A stretch of DNA of 64,000 nucleotides from Seonamhaeicola algicola (GTDB lineage: Bacteria; Bacteroidota; Bacteroidia; Flavobacteriales; Flavobacteriaceae), in NCBI RefSeq assembly GCF_007997385.1, contig NZ_VOSC01000005.1, positions 62,001-126,000 of the forward strand, written 5' to 3'. Position numbers and translations under genes: made by a program. Position 1 is the first letter of the stretch, and every line of letters begins with the position of its first letter. The notes under the pieces are model-generated. The model saw only the letters and a program-made list of their open reading frames with translations, did not search any database and had not been told where the DNA came from. Below, piece after piece: positions 33,233 to 45,159 of the stretch.

Positions 33233-33886
33233 ATGAAACATCAACTAAATTTAAACATTAACAAGCCATGTTCAGAAAATTTCAATAAATTTGATAAAAC
33301 TGATAAAGGTGGATTTTGTAAAAATTGCCAAAAAGAAGTTGTAGACTTCAGAGAAATGACGGCTACTGAACTTGTTAAGTTCTTCGAAAAAAATAAAAAT
33401 AATACCTGCGGAATATTAAAAATATCACAAATGAAAACGCTTAACAAAACCTCAATCGTCCCCAAAAAATATACGTTTAATTATGCTAAGTTATTAGGTT
33501 TAGCTTGTTTTTGGTTATTTGCATTTCAAAATATAACAGCTCAAAAAATAACCAAAACACAAACAAATTCATTAAAAGTTGTACAAAATGAATTGTTGGC
33601 AGGTGTGGTTTTAGATCATGATAATTTACCGCTACCAGGTGTTAGTATTGTTTTAAAAGGCACCAAAATTGGTGTTACCACAGATTTTGAAGGCAAATTT
33701 ACTTTTCCTAAACCATTAAAAGCTAATGATGTTTTAGTTTTTAGTTATTTAGGTTATTCACCAAAACGTGTAAAAGTTGCCGAAAATCAAAAGAATTTAA
33801 ACGTAACCATGGATGCTGAATTAGTAGAGTTAATGGGGGCTGTAAGTACTAACAAAGTTTATACATCTAAACGTAATAAAAATTAA
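33233..33886 (+). CDS. Membrane protein with carboxypeptidase-regulatory-like domain
   Basis: A 217-residue protein. The cytoplasmic N-terminus holds a Cys-rich motif (KPCSENFNKF, then FCKNCQKEVVDF) shared by several Bacteroidota envelope proteins. One membrane helix follows (about residues 84-103), then an extracytoplasmic CarboxypepD_reg-like beta-sandwich (AGVVLDHDNLPLPGVSIVLKG, then DFEGKFTF). It has no TonB-box or plug domain, so it is not a receptor. The transglutaminase-like gene starts 8 bp later. Confidence 0.78.
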   Translation: MKHQLNLNINKPCSENFNKFDKTDKGGFCKNCQKEVVDFREMTATELVKFFEKNKNNTCGILKISQMKTLNKTSIVPKKYTFNYAKLLGLACFWLFAFQNITAQKITKTQTNSLKVVQNELLAGVVLDHDNLPLPGVSIVLKGTKIGVTTDFEGKFTFPKPLKANDVLVFSYLGYSPKRVKVAENQKNLNVTMDAELVELMGAVSTNKVYTSKRNKN

Positions 33887-33894
33887 TAAGTTTA

Positions 33895-34899
33895 ATGAAT
33901 AGGCTGCTTTTAGTTTTAGCATTATTGTTAAGTTTTAAGCATTTTTCTCAAGTTTCAGATTTTGAACATATAAATTTCAATAAAGCAGATTTTATTGCTA
34001 AAAAAAATAAAGGTGCTACACTTAAAAATTTGCCAGTTTTGGTACATCAACTAACATCTGAACTAACTACAGATGTAGAAAAATTTAGGGCTATTTATAT
34101 TTGGGTTTGCTCTAATATATCAAATGATTATGCAAACCACGTTTTAAATTTAAGAAAACGAGAAAAGTTTAAAAGTGATAGTATTGCTCTAAATACATGG
34201 AATAATCAATTTAGAAAAAAGGCTTTAAAAAAACTTATTAGACAAAAGAAAACCATTTGTACTGGTTATGCTTATTTACTTCAAGAAATGGCTTCTTTAG
34301 CAGGTTTAAATTGCAAAATGGTTCATGGTTATGGTAGAACCACTGAATCAAATATTGAAACCTTAAGTATTCCCAACCATTCTTGGAATGTGATTTTATT
34401 AAACAATAAGTGGTATTTATGCGATCCTACTTGGGCAAGTGGTTTTTTTAATTTAGAAACAGGCCGTTTTGAGCATGATTATAATGATGGGTATTTTTTA
34501 TCAGAACCTAATTTATTTGTAAAAAATCATTATCCGTTAAATACAGAATGGCTTTTAACAGAACAAAAAATACACATAACAGATTTTTTGAGTGGCCCTT
34601 TGGTGTATGGTGATACTTTTAAACATAAAATATTACCATTGGCACCTTTTAAAATGACTACCACTATCAAAAAAAATAAGAAGGTGTTATTTAGGTTTCA
34701 AATACCTTCAAAATGCGAAAAAGAAAAATTGATTTTAATAATTAATGGAGTATCTGTTAAAAAACATTCATACTATGCGTTTAATAAAGATTTTTCTGTT
34801 GTGGAGTTTAATAGTTTATTTAAACGAAAGGGTGTTTTTGATGTGTATTTAAAAGTAAATAATGATGTAGTAAGCACGCATGTTATAAAGGTTAAGTGA
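33895..34899 (+). CDS. Secreted transglutaminase-like protein
   Basis: A 334-residue protein with a signal peptide (about residues 1-19) and a transglutaminase-type cysteine-protease fold. The nucleophile Cys lies in TICTGYAYLLQEMASLAG, the His in IPNHSWNVILL and the Asp in WYLCDPTWASG, so the catalytic triad is complete. The last ~120 residues form a separate beta-rich domain. In bacteria such proteins are usually proteases or peptide-crosslinking enzymes of the periplasm. Confidence 0.85.
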   Translation: MNRLLLVLALLLSFKHFSQVSDFEHINFNKADFIAKKNKGATLKNLPVLVHQLTSELTTDVEKFRAIYIWVCSNISNDYANHVLNLRKREKFKSDSIALNTWNNQFRKKALKKLIRQKKTICTGYAYLLQEMASLAGLNCKMVHGYGRTTESNIETLSIPNHSWNVILLNNKWYLCDPTWASGFFNLETGRFEHDYNDGYFLSEPNLFVKNHYPLNTEWLLTEQKIHITDFLSGPLVYGDTFKHKILPLAPFKMTTTIKKNKKVLFRFQIPSKCEKEKLILIINGVSVKKHSYYAFNKDFSVVEFNSLFKRKGVFDVYLKVNNDVVSTHVIKVK

Positions 34900-34988
34900 T
34901 TAAAATAATTAAAAAACAGATACTTCCATTATTTTCATGGTAAATACTTATTACTCTAATTTTTAATTAATATTGGATAATTAAAAAA

Positions 34989-35070
34989 GGGTGTTTTACA
35001 CTTTCAAATAGGGTAAAAAACGCTTTCAAAAAGGTAGTTCTTCCTCTTACATTAAGATGTAATAGTTTTC
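34989..35070 (+). promoter_or_regulatory. Tandem 20-bp direct repeats before the 704-residue protein gene
   Basis: Two units, 34989-35008 and 35011-35030, share GGGT at the left and CTTTCAAA at the right, with a 22-bp period. A TAGTTTTC box (35063-35070), close to TAnnTTTG, starts 33 bp after them. The layout suggests a response-regulator site, perhaps for the NarL-type regulator at 39399. Confidence 0.5.
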
Positions 35071-35104
35071 AAATTTGTTGAATAATTTAAAAAATCAATA
35101 AACC

Positions 35105-37219
35105 ATGAAAACATCAGATTTAAAATTAAATGATCGCTCCGGATTCAAAATTAATTTATTATCAAATTTAAACTACTATGGAAATTTAGATACAAAAGCG
35201 TTTGGGTATCCAGTAAAAAAAATTGTTTCTTCAACAGAATATGAAGAACTAAAGTGTATTAGTTACCACCCAAAAAACAGAGCGTTAAGAGCCACTGTAC
35301 ATATTAAAAATCAATCAGGCTATTTAGGAAGTCATTGTAATTCTGGTAGCTATGAGTATGTTCGTTTTTATATTGATTATGAAAACAATGGAAACTGGGA
35401 AGATTTAGGAGTTTCTAGTTTTAGAATTCATGATATTGAAGACCACAAAGGGTTATGTTATGGTGTTAAACTAATTATTAATCCAAAAATTAGGAAAAGA
35501 TGTAGTGAAGAGCCTGTGTTGCCTAATGTAAGAGCTATTTTATCATGGAATGTAGAGCCTCCTGTAAACACACCAAGCTATAAGCCAGTATGGGGAAATG
35601 TTAAAGAAGCCAGAATACAAATTGCACCTAAACCTCAATTTCAAATTCCTCCAATTTTTGATAATCCAATTGATGTATCAGACTTTATTAACCCGGTAAT
35701 TGGTAGTATGCCCGAATTAAGTTTTCCAAACCCAATGGTTAAGATTAGTGAATTAAAAAAAAAATACAAGAACGATGTTGATGAAGCCCGTTTAGTAACA
35801 ATGGCTTTAAAAAATGTAAACACAAATTTTAGCTTAAAAGATATTATAAAAAGTAAAAAGCAATTTGAAATAGCTAAAATAGATATTTCTAAAGTATTAG
35901 ATATTTTAAAGAGCCCTAAGTTTAATACAACATATGAAGAGTTGAAATGTATTAGTTTAAATAGAAAATTAAATGAAATACATGCAGATATACATTTAAA
36001 AAAGTCATCTGGTTATTCTGGTAATTTGTGCAGTAGTGGTAGTAAAGAATATGTAGCTTTTTATATGGATTTTGGATCTGGTTGGGAATTCATGGGAACA
36101 TCTTCTGTTACAGTTTTTGATATCAACCAAATACCAAAAGAAGGTCTTTGGTACAATGCGTACATGCCTGTAGATTTAACTCCGCATCAAAAAAAATATT
36201 GTAAAGAAGGTAAAGCAAAAATAAAAGGTATATTATCATGGAATACACCACCAACACCTAATGCCCCCAATTTTGTAGCTACATGGGGAGATTGGGAAGT
36301 TTGTGATGTAGAAATTAAACCATTACCTAAAGGTTTTTTAGGTCTTAAAAATCAACCATGGATAGAAAGCTTAGGTGGTGTAGATACTGAAATTATTAAC
36401 ACAATATCAGGCTTAGCCAAAGGCCCTAGTTTAATGGCAAATAGTATTGTTGCAGATTACAGCCCATTTGATGGAAATGTGTATGTTACAGGGAAAATTT
36501 TAAATCAAATTCCTGTAACCAAATACAAAATAATGATAAAAGAACCAGGAGGTGTGTTTTTACCTTTCAACAAGAAATTTAATGTAAATGTAACTACGTT
36601 TAATACTATTTTAGGAACTAATTCTAGTGTCAATATTGAACAAACACCAACAGGAGATTTTTATGATTATATACCAAAATCAACAGGAAACATTCAAAAA
36701 TTTGTTAACGATGATATTTTATTAAAATTCAAACCTACTGATTTTGGAATTCATGAGTTATATATAGAAAGCAACACTGGTGAGCAAAGTGAAACTGTTA
36801 GATTTATGGTAGATAAAGATGCGCCTAAAGTAGCAATAGAAATAACTTCAGGTATGGGCAATTGTGGTAAGTTTTCTATAGGAGATGTAGTTGAAGGTAC
36901 TTTTGAAGTAAAAAATGATACCCATTTAGATTATTTAAAACTAAGTTTAGCTCCGTTTAATCCTGCAGGAACAATTCAAACAACAAATATTACTTCAAGT
37001 GATATAACTGTATCTTCAGGTAGCTTAACCATATCTTTAGATGATAAGGATAGTAGCTTAGATTATGTTACCGGAACCTGGAAAATTGATACCGCCAATT
37101 TACCAGCATGTGGCTATACTGTACATATTAGAGCCGAAGATAGAACTATAGTAAATAGTACTACAGTAGGTAAGCATTCAGGTAGTGTTTCAGTTGGCTT
37201 TTGCTTAGAAGCAGCATAA
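35105..37219 (+). CDS. Large hypothetical protein with a duplicated domain
   Basis: A 704-residue protein with no signal peptide or membrane helix. A ~150-residue unit occurs twice. Unit A (about residues 46-180) has YEELKCISYHPKN, SGYLGSHCNSGSYEYVRFY and AILSWNVEPP. Unit B (about 278-410) has YEELKCISLNRKL, SGYSGNLCSSGSKEYVAFY and GILSWNTPP. The paired cysteines are conserved between units. The C-terminal ~280 residues are beta-rich, with Ig-like phrases (VYVTGKILNQIPVTKYKI, FGIHELYIESNTGEQ). I do not recognise the family. Cysteine-paired beta domains without a leader suggest either a non-classical export route or cytoplasmic storage. Confidence 0.75.
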   Translation: MKTSDLKLNDRSGFKINLLSNLNYYGNLDTKAFGYPVKKIVSSTEYEELKCISYHPKNRALRATVHIKNQSGYLGSHCNSGSYEYVRFYIDYENNGNWEDLGVSSFRIHDIEDHKGLCYGVKLIINPKIRKRCSEEPVLPNVRAILSWNVEPPVNTPSYKPVWGNVKEARIQIAPKPQFQIPPIFDNPIDVSDFINPVIGSMPELSFPNPMVKISELKKKYKNDVDEARLVTMALKNVNTNFSLKDIIKSKKQFEIAKIDISKVLDILKSPKFNTTYEELKCISLNRKLNEIHADIHLKKSSGYSGNLCSSGSKEYVAFYMDFGSGWEFMGTSSVTVFDINQIPKEGLWYNAYMPVDLTPHQKKYCKEGKAKIKGILSWNTPPTPNAPNFVATWGDWEVCDVEIKPLPKGFLGLKNQPWIESLGGVDTEIINTISGLAKGPSLMANSIVADYSPFDGNVYVTGKILNQIPVTKYKIMIKEPGGVFLPFNKKFNVNVTTFNTILGTNSSVNIEQTPTGDFYDYIPKSTGNIQKFVNDDILLKFKPTDFGIHELYIESNTGEQSETVRFMVDKDAPKVAIEITSGMGNCGKFSIGDVVEGTFEVKNDTHLDYLKLSLAPFNPAGTIQTTNITSSDITVSSGSLTISLDDKDSSLDYVTGTWKIDTANLPACGYTVHIRAEDRTIVNSTTVGKHSGSVSVGFCLEAA

Positions 37220-37250
37220 GCTATAATTTAAATATATTTTAATTTTACCA

Positions 37251-37278
37251 AGAGTCTCTTAATTAGGAGGCTCTTTTT
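37251..37278 (+). terminator. Intrinsic terminator after the 704-residue protein gene
   Basis: An 8-bp stem with one G-U pair (AGAGTCTC/GAGGCTCT), an 8-nt loop and a run of T. Confidence 0.75.
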
Positions 37279-37457
37279 ATTTAAAAAAAGAAAAAAAAAT
37301 AAAATTGGGGAAAAACACCCTTGACTTAATGGTGTGAAAAAAGGAATTTTGTTTACCTAAATTATTTAAAATCATTTTGATATAAAATTTATCAAAAGCA
37401 AGCTCAAAAAAAAACCACATGAGTTTTAATGTGTTTTAAACTTTAAATTAAACTATT

Positions 37458-37985
37458 ATGAAATCAAAAACACCACTTTGGATTATTATTGTTTTACTAC
37501 TACTTTTTATTTTTTGGAAGTTTTATAATGAACCTCAACCAGTAGTTCCAGAGGCACCAAAACAAGCAATTAATTATGATGATGCTAATACATTAGAAGA
37601 AGAATATAAAATGACACGATGGCAAATTTTAAATGATACTTTAAAATTGAAAACACCTGATGGTACCCCAGCAGCAGACACTCGTGAATTCTTATTTTCT
37701 TTAGATACATTGAAACAATACATAGATTATGTTGAATATCATGCAAACGAAATGGGGTACTCTAACTTAGGAATCCGTATTTATAATGCGGCTTACCCTA
37801 AAGGTAGCGCATCTCCTGATGCCGGTTTTTCTACTGTTGTTTTAGTACCAACAGGCAATAAAACTGATACACAAAAAGCAGGTTTTTTGGTAAATACTAG
37901 CACTTCATTATTAATGAATGATAATATTAATTCACTTAAAGCACTCAATTTTGCACATGCCGGAAAACCACCTAAGGATTTATAG
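37458..37985 (+). CDS. Hypothetical single-pass membrane protein
   Basis: A 175-residue protein with one N-terminal membrane helix (LWIIIVLLLLFIFW) and a soluble extracytoplasmic part containing DTREFLFSLDTLKQYIDYV and LGIRIYNAAYPKG. The family is not recognised. It lies after the terminator of the 704-residue gene and before the membrane/kinase genes. Upstream, at about 37307-37344, is a G-rich/A-rich segment faintly like the repeats at 34989. Confidence 0.65.
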   Translation: MKSKTPLWIIIVLLLLFIFWKFYNEPQPVVPEAPKQAINYDDANTLEEEYKMTRWQILNDTLKLKTPDGTPAADTREFLFSLDTLKQYIDYVEYHANEMGYSNLGIRIYNAAYPKGSASPDAGFSTVVLVPTGNKTDTQKAGFLVNTSTSLLMNDNINSLKALNFAHAGKPPKDL

Positions 37986-38036
37986 AATGTTCTGTTTTTT
38001 TAGTAAAAAATAAAGTTTTTAATTATTAATTAATCA

Positions 38037-38678
38037 ATGCAATATTTACCGTATTTAATAAACTTACTACAATTAATTACTGCAATTATTGCGTTAAAAT
38101 CTTATAAAAAATATAAGTTTTCAAATGAAAAATATTTTTTACCATTTATTTGGGTAACTTTTGTTTTTGATTTTACAAGTGGAATAATAGCCGATTTTTT
38201 TTTAATCAATATTTATTGGATGTATAATTTATACATTGGTATTAGTATCTTATTTTATTTTTATTGGTACTACTTAATTTTAGAATATAAATTGAATAAA
38301 AAATTAGTGCTATTATTTAGTTTTATATTTACAATAGTATTTTTTTTAAACTTCATAAATAATAGAGCTAATGAGTTTCTTGTTTACGGGTTTGTAACGG
38401 GTGCCATTTTTATTGTTATATTAACTGGTTTTTATATGTACCAAATAATAAACTCTGAAAACACTTCATCAATAAAATATAAATTAAGCTTTTGGATTGC
38501 TCTGGCGCTTATATTATTTTATGTAGGCATGGTGCCTTTCATGCTATTGTCAAGATACTTTAACGTTTGGGGAGATAGTATTACATTTTTTATAATTTTA
38601 TTATGCTTAAATGTCATTCTTTATGGTTGTTATAATATAGGTTTTTTATGGACGAAAAAGAAATACAATCATTTTTAA
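38037..38678 (+). CDS. Polytopic membrane protein, function unknown
   Basis: A 213-residue protein with about 6-7 membrane segments and almost no large loops, rich in Phe, Tyr and Ile. The family is not recognised. Its end overlaps the start of the histidine kinase gene by 31 bp, so the two are translated together. It may be a sensory membrane module for that kinase, which itself has only one helix. Confidence 0.7.
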   Translation: MQYLPYLINLLQLITAIIALKSYKKYKFSNEKYFLPFIWVTFVFDFTSGIIADFFLINIYWMYNLYIGISILFYFYWYYLILEYKLNKKLVLLFSFIFTIVFFLNFINNRANEFLVYGFVTGAIFIVILTGFYMYQIINSENTSSIKYKLSFWIALALILFYVGMVPFMLLSRYFNVWGDSITFFIILLCLNVILYGCYNIGFLWTKKKYNHF

Positions 38679-39394
38679 TTACCTCATCGGTTGTTTTGGT
38701 TTCTTTAGTAGTAACCATGATTTTTCTATTTCTTATTTTTCAGAAAAGAAAAAATAAATTACTTATAGAGCAAAAGGAAGCAGAGCGCCATTTTGAAAAA
38801 GAAATATCAAAAGCTCAAATAGAAATAAGAGAGCAAATTTTAAGAAACATCAGTTGGGAATTACACGATAATATAGGTCAACTTTTAACACTAGCTAAAA
38901 TACAAGTACAAAGTCATACGGGCTTAGATGATGTAAAAGAAACGCTTAATATTAGTTTGAAAGAATTAAGAAGTCTAGCTAAGTTAGTGCATCCAGATAT
39001 TCTAAAGCACAAATTGCTTACAGAAATAATTGCCTTAGAAATTGAACGTTTTAATAGGTTAAATGTTATTAAAGCTAAACTAAAGGTAATAGGAGAGCCT
39101 GTAAAATTAAATGCTAAAAAAGAACTTATTTTTTTTAGAATTTTACAAGAGTTCTTTTCAAATACAATAAAACATGCCAAGGCTAGTAAATTGTATGTAG
39201 AACTAAATTATGGAGCTAAAGATTTAACTATTATGGTTGAAGATAATGGGCAAGGTTTTGAAACGAATGAGCAGGCATGTTCAGGAATAGGGTTAAGCAA
39301 TATAAAAAGTAGAATTAAGTTAATAAATGCAAAAGCAGACTTTGTATCTAAACCTAATGAGGGTACTAAACTAACAATAACCTACAAATATTAA
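38648..39394 (+). CDS. Sensor histidine kinase, NarX/DesK (HisKA_3) type
   Basis: A 248-residue kinase with one membrane helix (about residues 10-32) and a short coiled region. The HisKA_3 phosphorylation motif has His73 in SWELHDNIGQLL. The HATPase domain carries FFSNTIKHAKAS, VEDNGQGF and SGIGLSNIKSRI. It has essentially no periplasmic sensor domain, so the signal is probably received through the overlapping membrane protein. Its cognate regulator starts 4 bp downstream. Confidence 0.9.
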   Translation: MDEKEIQSFLITSSVVLVSLVVTMIFLFLIFQKRKNKLLIEQKEAERHFEKEISKAQIEIREQILRNISWELHDNIGQLLTLAKIQVQSHTGLDDVKETLNISLKELRSLAKLVHPDILKHKLLTEIIALEIERFNRLNVIKAKLKVIGEPVKLNAKKELIFFRILQEFFSNTIKHAKASKLYVELNYGAKDLTIMVEDNGQGFETNEQACSGIGLSNIKSRIKLINAKADFVSKPNEGTKLTITYKY

Positions 39395-39398
39395 TCAA

Positions 39399-40040
39399 AT
39401 GAAAACCTACTCTGTAGTTATAGTAGAAGATCATAAACTCTTGTCTCAAGCAATTGCTGGTTTAGTAAATTCATTTGAAGAATTCAAAGTATCGTATCTA
39501 TGCTACAATGGTAAAGAATTGTTAACAAAATTTAAAATACCAGAAAATAGGCCAGATATAGTACTTATAGATGTTAATATGCCAATTCTAAATGGTATTG
39601 AAACTACACGAATTATTACCCAAGAATACCCTGATGTAAGAGTAATAGCATTATCAGTAGTTGAGGATGAAGCTACTATTATAAATATGCTAAAAGTAGG
39701 AGCAAAAGGCTATTTACTTAAAGATATAGAAAAGAATATTTTAGAAATAGCACTAAAAGAAGTTATCAAGAATGGCTATTATTACACCCAAGATGTCTCA
39801 CATATATTGGTTAATTCTTTAAACGGAAAAGACACTTCAATAATAAAATTAAAAGAACGAGAAATAGAGTTTATTAAATACGCATGTTCTGAAATGACGT
39901 ACAAGGAAATTTCAGAAAAAATGTTTTTAAGTCCTAAAACCATTGATGGTTACAGAGATAGTTTATTTCAAAAATTACATCTTAAAAATAGAATAGGACT
40001 TGTGTTGTATGCTATAAAACATAAAATTTTTGAAGTTTAG
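39399..40040 (+). CDS. NarL/FixJ-type response regulator
   Basis: A 213-residue regulator: a receiver with acidic pair Glu10/Asp11, phospho-acceptor Asp58 (VLIDVNMP) and Lys in LLKDIE, then a LuxR-type helix-turn-helix (LKEREIEFIKYACSEMTYKEISEKMFLSPKT). It is the partner of the kinase immediately upstream. The direct repeats at 34989-35030 are a candidate target. Confidence 0.93.
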   Translation: MKTYSVVIVEDHKLLSQAIAGLVNSFEEFKVSYLCYNGKELLTKFKIPENRPDIVLIDVNMPILNGIETTRIITQEYPDVRVIALSVVEDEATIINMLKVGAKGYLLKDIEKNILEIALKEVIKNGYYYTQDVSHILVNSLNGKDTSIIKLKEREIEFIKYACSEMTYKEISEKMFLSPKTIDGYRDSLFQKLHLKNRIGLVLYAIKHKIFEV

Positions 40041-40105
40041 AATAATCTAGTGACTATTATTTCTAGTTAAAATATTTTCTTACATTTGATTAGAAACCTT
40101 ATTCT

Positions 40106-41641
40106 ATGCTTAAAAAAGTTTTTGGTAGTGCCGTTTTTGGTGTAGAGGCTACCACAATTACCGTAGAGGTAAATGTAGATTCTGGTATTGGTTATCATTT
40201 AGTAGGTTTGCCAGATAATGCTATAAAAGAAAGCAATTATCGTATTGCTGCTGCACTTCAAAATAACGGCTATAAAATTCCTGGAAAAAAGATAACAATC
40301 AATATGGCACCTGCTGATTTACGAAAGGAGGGAAGTGCTTATGATTTAACCTTAGCAATAGGTATTCTAGCTGCTTCAAAACAAATTAAAGCTGAAAACT
40401 TAGAACAATATTTAATTATGGGTGAATTGTCTTTAGATGGCAGTTTACACCCTATAAAAGGGGCGTTACCCATAGCTATTAAAGCTAGAGAAGAAGGATT
40501 CAAAGGATTCATTTTACCTGCAGCCAATGCTAAAGAAGCGGCTATAATTAATGATTTAGAGGTGTATGGCGTTGATAATATTAAACAAGTTATTAACTAT
40601 TTTGATAAAGGCGAAGCTTTAGAGCAAACTATTATTGATACTAGAAAAGAATTTGAAAAAAATCTAGATTTTCCTGAACACGATTTTGCCGATGTAAAAG
40701 GACAAGAAGGAATTAAGCGTTGCATGGAAATTGCTGCTGCTGGAGGTCATAACATTATTTTAATAGGTCCGCCAGGTGCAGGTAAAACCATGTTAGCAAA
40801 GCGGCTACCAAGCATTTTACCTCCTATGACGTTACATGAAGCGCTTGAAACAACTAAAATACACTCGGTAGTTGGTAGGGTAAAAGATGCAGGTTTATTA
40901 TCACAGCGCCCTTTTAGAAGCCCTCATCATACCATATCAAATGTTGCACTTGTAGGCGGTGGTAGTTATCCGCAACCCGGTGAAATATCGTTATCGCATA
41001 ACGGTGTGTTGTTTTTAGATGAACTACCAGAATTTAAACGCGATGTTTTAGAGGTAATGCGCCAACCGTTAGAAGATAGAGAGGTAACCATTTCAAGGGC
41101 AAAATTTACGGTAACATATCCGTCATCATTTATGCTAGTAGCTAGCATGAACCCAAGTCCAGGTGGTTATTTTAACGACCCTGATGCACCTGTAACCTCA
41201 AGTCCTGCTGAAATGCAACGGTATTTAAGCAAAATTTCAGGACCATTGTTAGATAGAATTGATATTCATATTGAGGTAACACCAGTGCCTTTTGATAAGC
41301 TATCAGAAGATAGAAAAGGCGAATCTTCAGTAGATATAAGAAAGCGTGTTACAGCAGCAAGAAACATACAAAGTAAGCGCTTTTTAAATAATGAGAAAGT
41401 ACATTACAATGCACAAATGAATACCAAGCAAATACGAAAACATTGCGCTTTAGATGAAAGCTCAAAACAGTTATTAAAAACAGCTATTGAACGTTTAAAC
41501 CTTTCGGCTAGGGCTTATGATAGAATTTTAAAAGTAGCTAGAACTATTGCCGATTTAGAAGCTTCGGAAAATATTGAAGGTGCTCATATTAGTGAAGCCA
41601 TACAATACCGAAGTTTAGATAGAGATGGCTGGTTGGGGTAA
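40106..41641 (+). CDS. YifB/ComM-family Mg-chelatase-like AAA+ ATPase
   Basis: A 511-residue protein of normal family length. The N-terminal Lon-like/ChlI domain (GVEATTITVEVNVDSGIGYHLVGLPDNA) is followed by an AAA+ core: Walker A GPPGAGKT, FRSPHHTISNVALVGGG, Walker B VLFLDELPEF and SMNPSPGGYF. The end has the family C-terminal domain with NLSARAYDRILKVARTIADL. ComM homologues act as branch-migration helicases in natural transformation. Confidence 0.95.
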   Translation: MLKKVFGSAVFGVEATTITVEVNVDSGIGYHLVGLPDNAIKESNYRIAAALQNNGYKIPGKKITINMAPADLRKEGSAYDLTLAIGILAASKQIKAENLEQYLIMGELSLDGSLHPIKGALPIAIKAREEGFKGFILPAANAKEAAIINDLEVYGVDNIKQVINYFDKGEALEQTIIDTRKEFEKNLDFPEHDFADVKGQEGIKRCMEIAAAGGHNIILIGPPGAGKTMLAKRLPSILPPMTLHEALETTKIHSVVGRVKDAGLLSQRPFRSPHHTISNVALVGGGSYPQPGEISLSHNGVLFLDELPEFKRDVLEVMRQPLEDREVTISRAKFTVTYPSSFMLVASMNPSPGGYFNDPDAPVTSSPAEMQRYLSKISGPLLDRIDIHIEVTPVPFDKLSEDRKGESSVDIRKRVTAARNIQSKRFLNNEKVHYNAQMNTKQIRKHCALDESSKQLLKTAIERLNLSARAYDRILKVARTIADLEASENIEGAHISEAIQYRSLDRDGWLG

Positions 41642-41670
41642 GTTACTTCTAAATCAAAATCAATAAAACC

Positions 41671-41707
41671 AAAAAAGGATGGCTTAATTTTAAAACCATC
41701 CTTTTTT
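41671..41707. terminator. Bidirectional intrinsic terminator
   Basis: The stem AAAAAAGGATGG/CCATCCTTTTTT spans a 13-nt loop, between the convergent yifB-type gene (+) and beta-galactosidase gene (-). Confidence 0.85.
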
Positions 41708-41727
41708 CGATATAAAGATATTATTTA

Positions 41728-44991
<3,264 letters not shown>

Positions 44992-45159
44992 TTAATTTGG
45001 TTTAGATGTTTTATATTTACTTAAACACAAAGATATTTATTAATAAAGGTTAGCCCTAGTTTATATATGCAACAAATAGTCAAAAAAAGGCAATAATTGG
45101 TCAAATAGGGGTTTTTGGTTTTTAAAACGTCATTATTAGTAAATAACAAACACACCAAA

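Noticed and set aside
37307-37344. A further copy of the GGGT/CTTTCAAA repeats before the gene at 37458
   Set aside because: Only short GGG, A-run and CTT pieces match, and no second unit with a 22-bp period is present.
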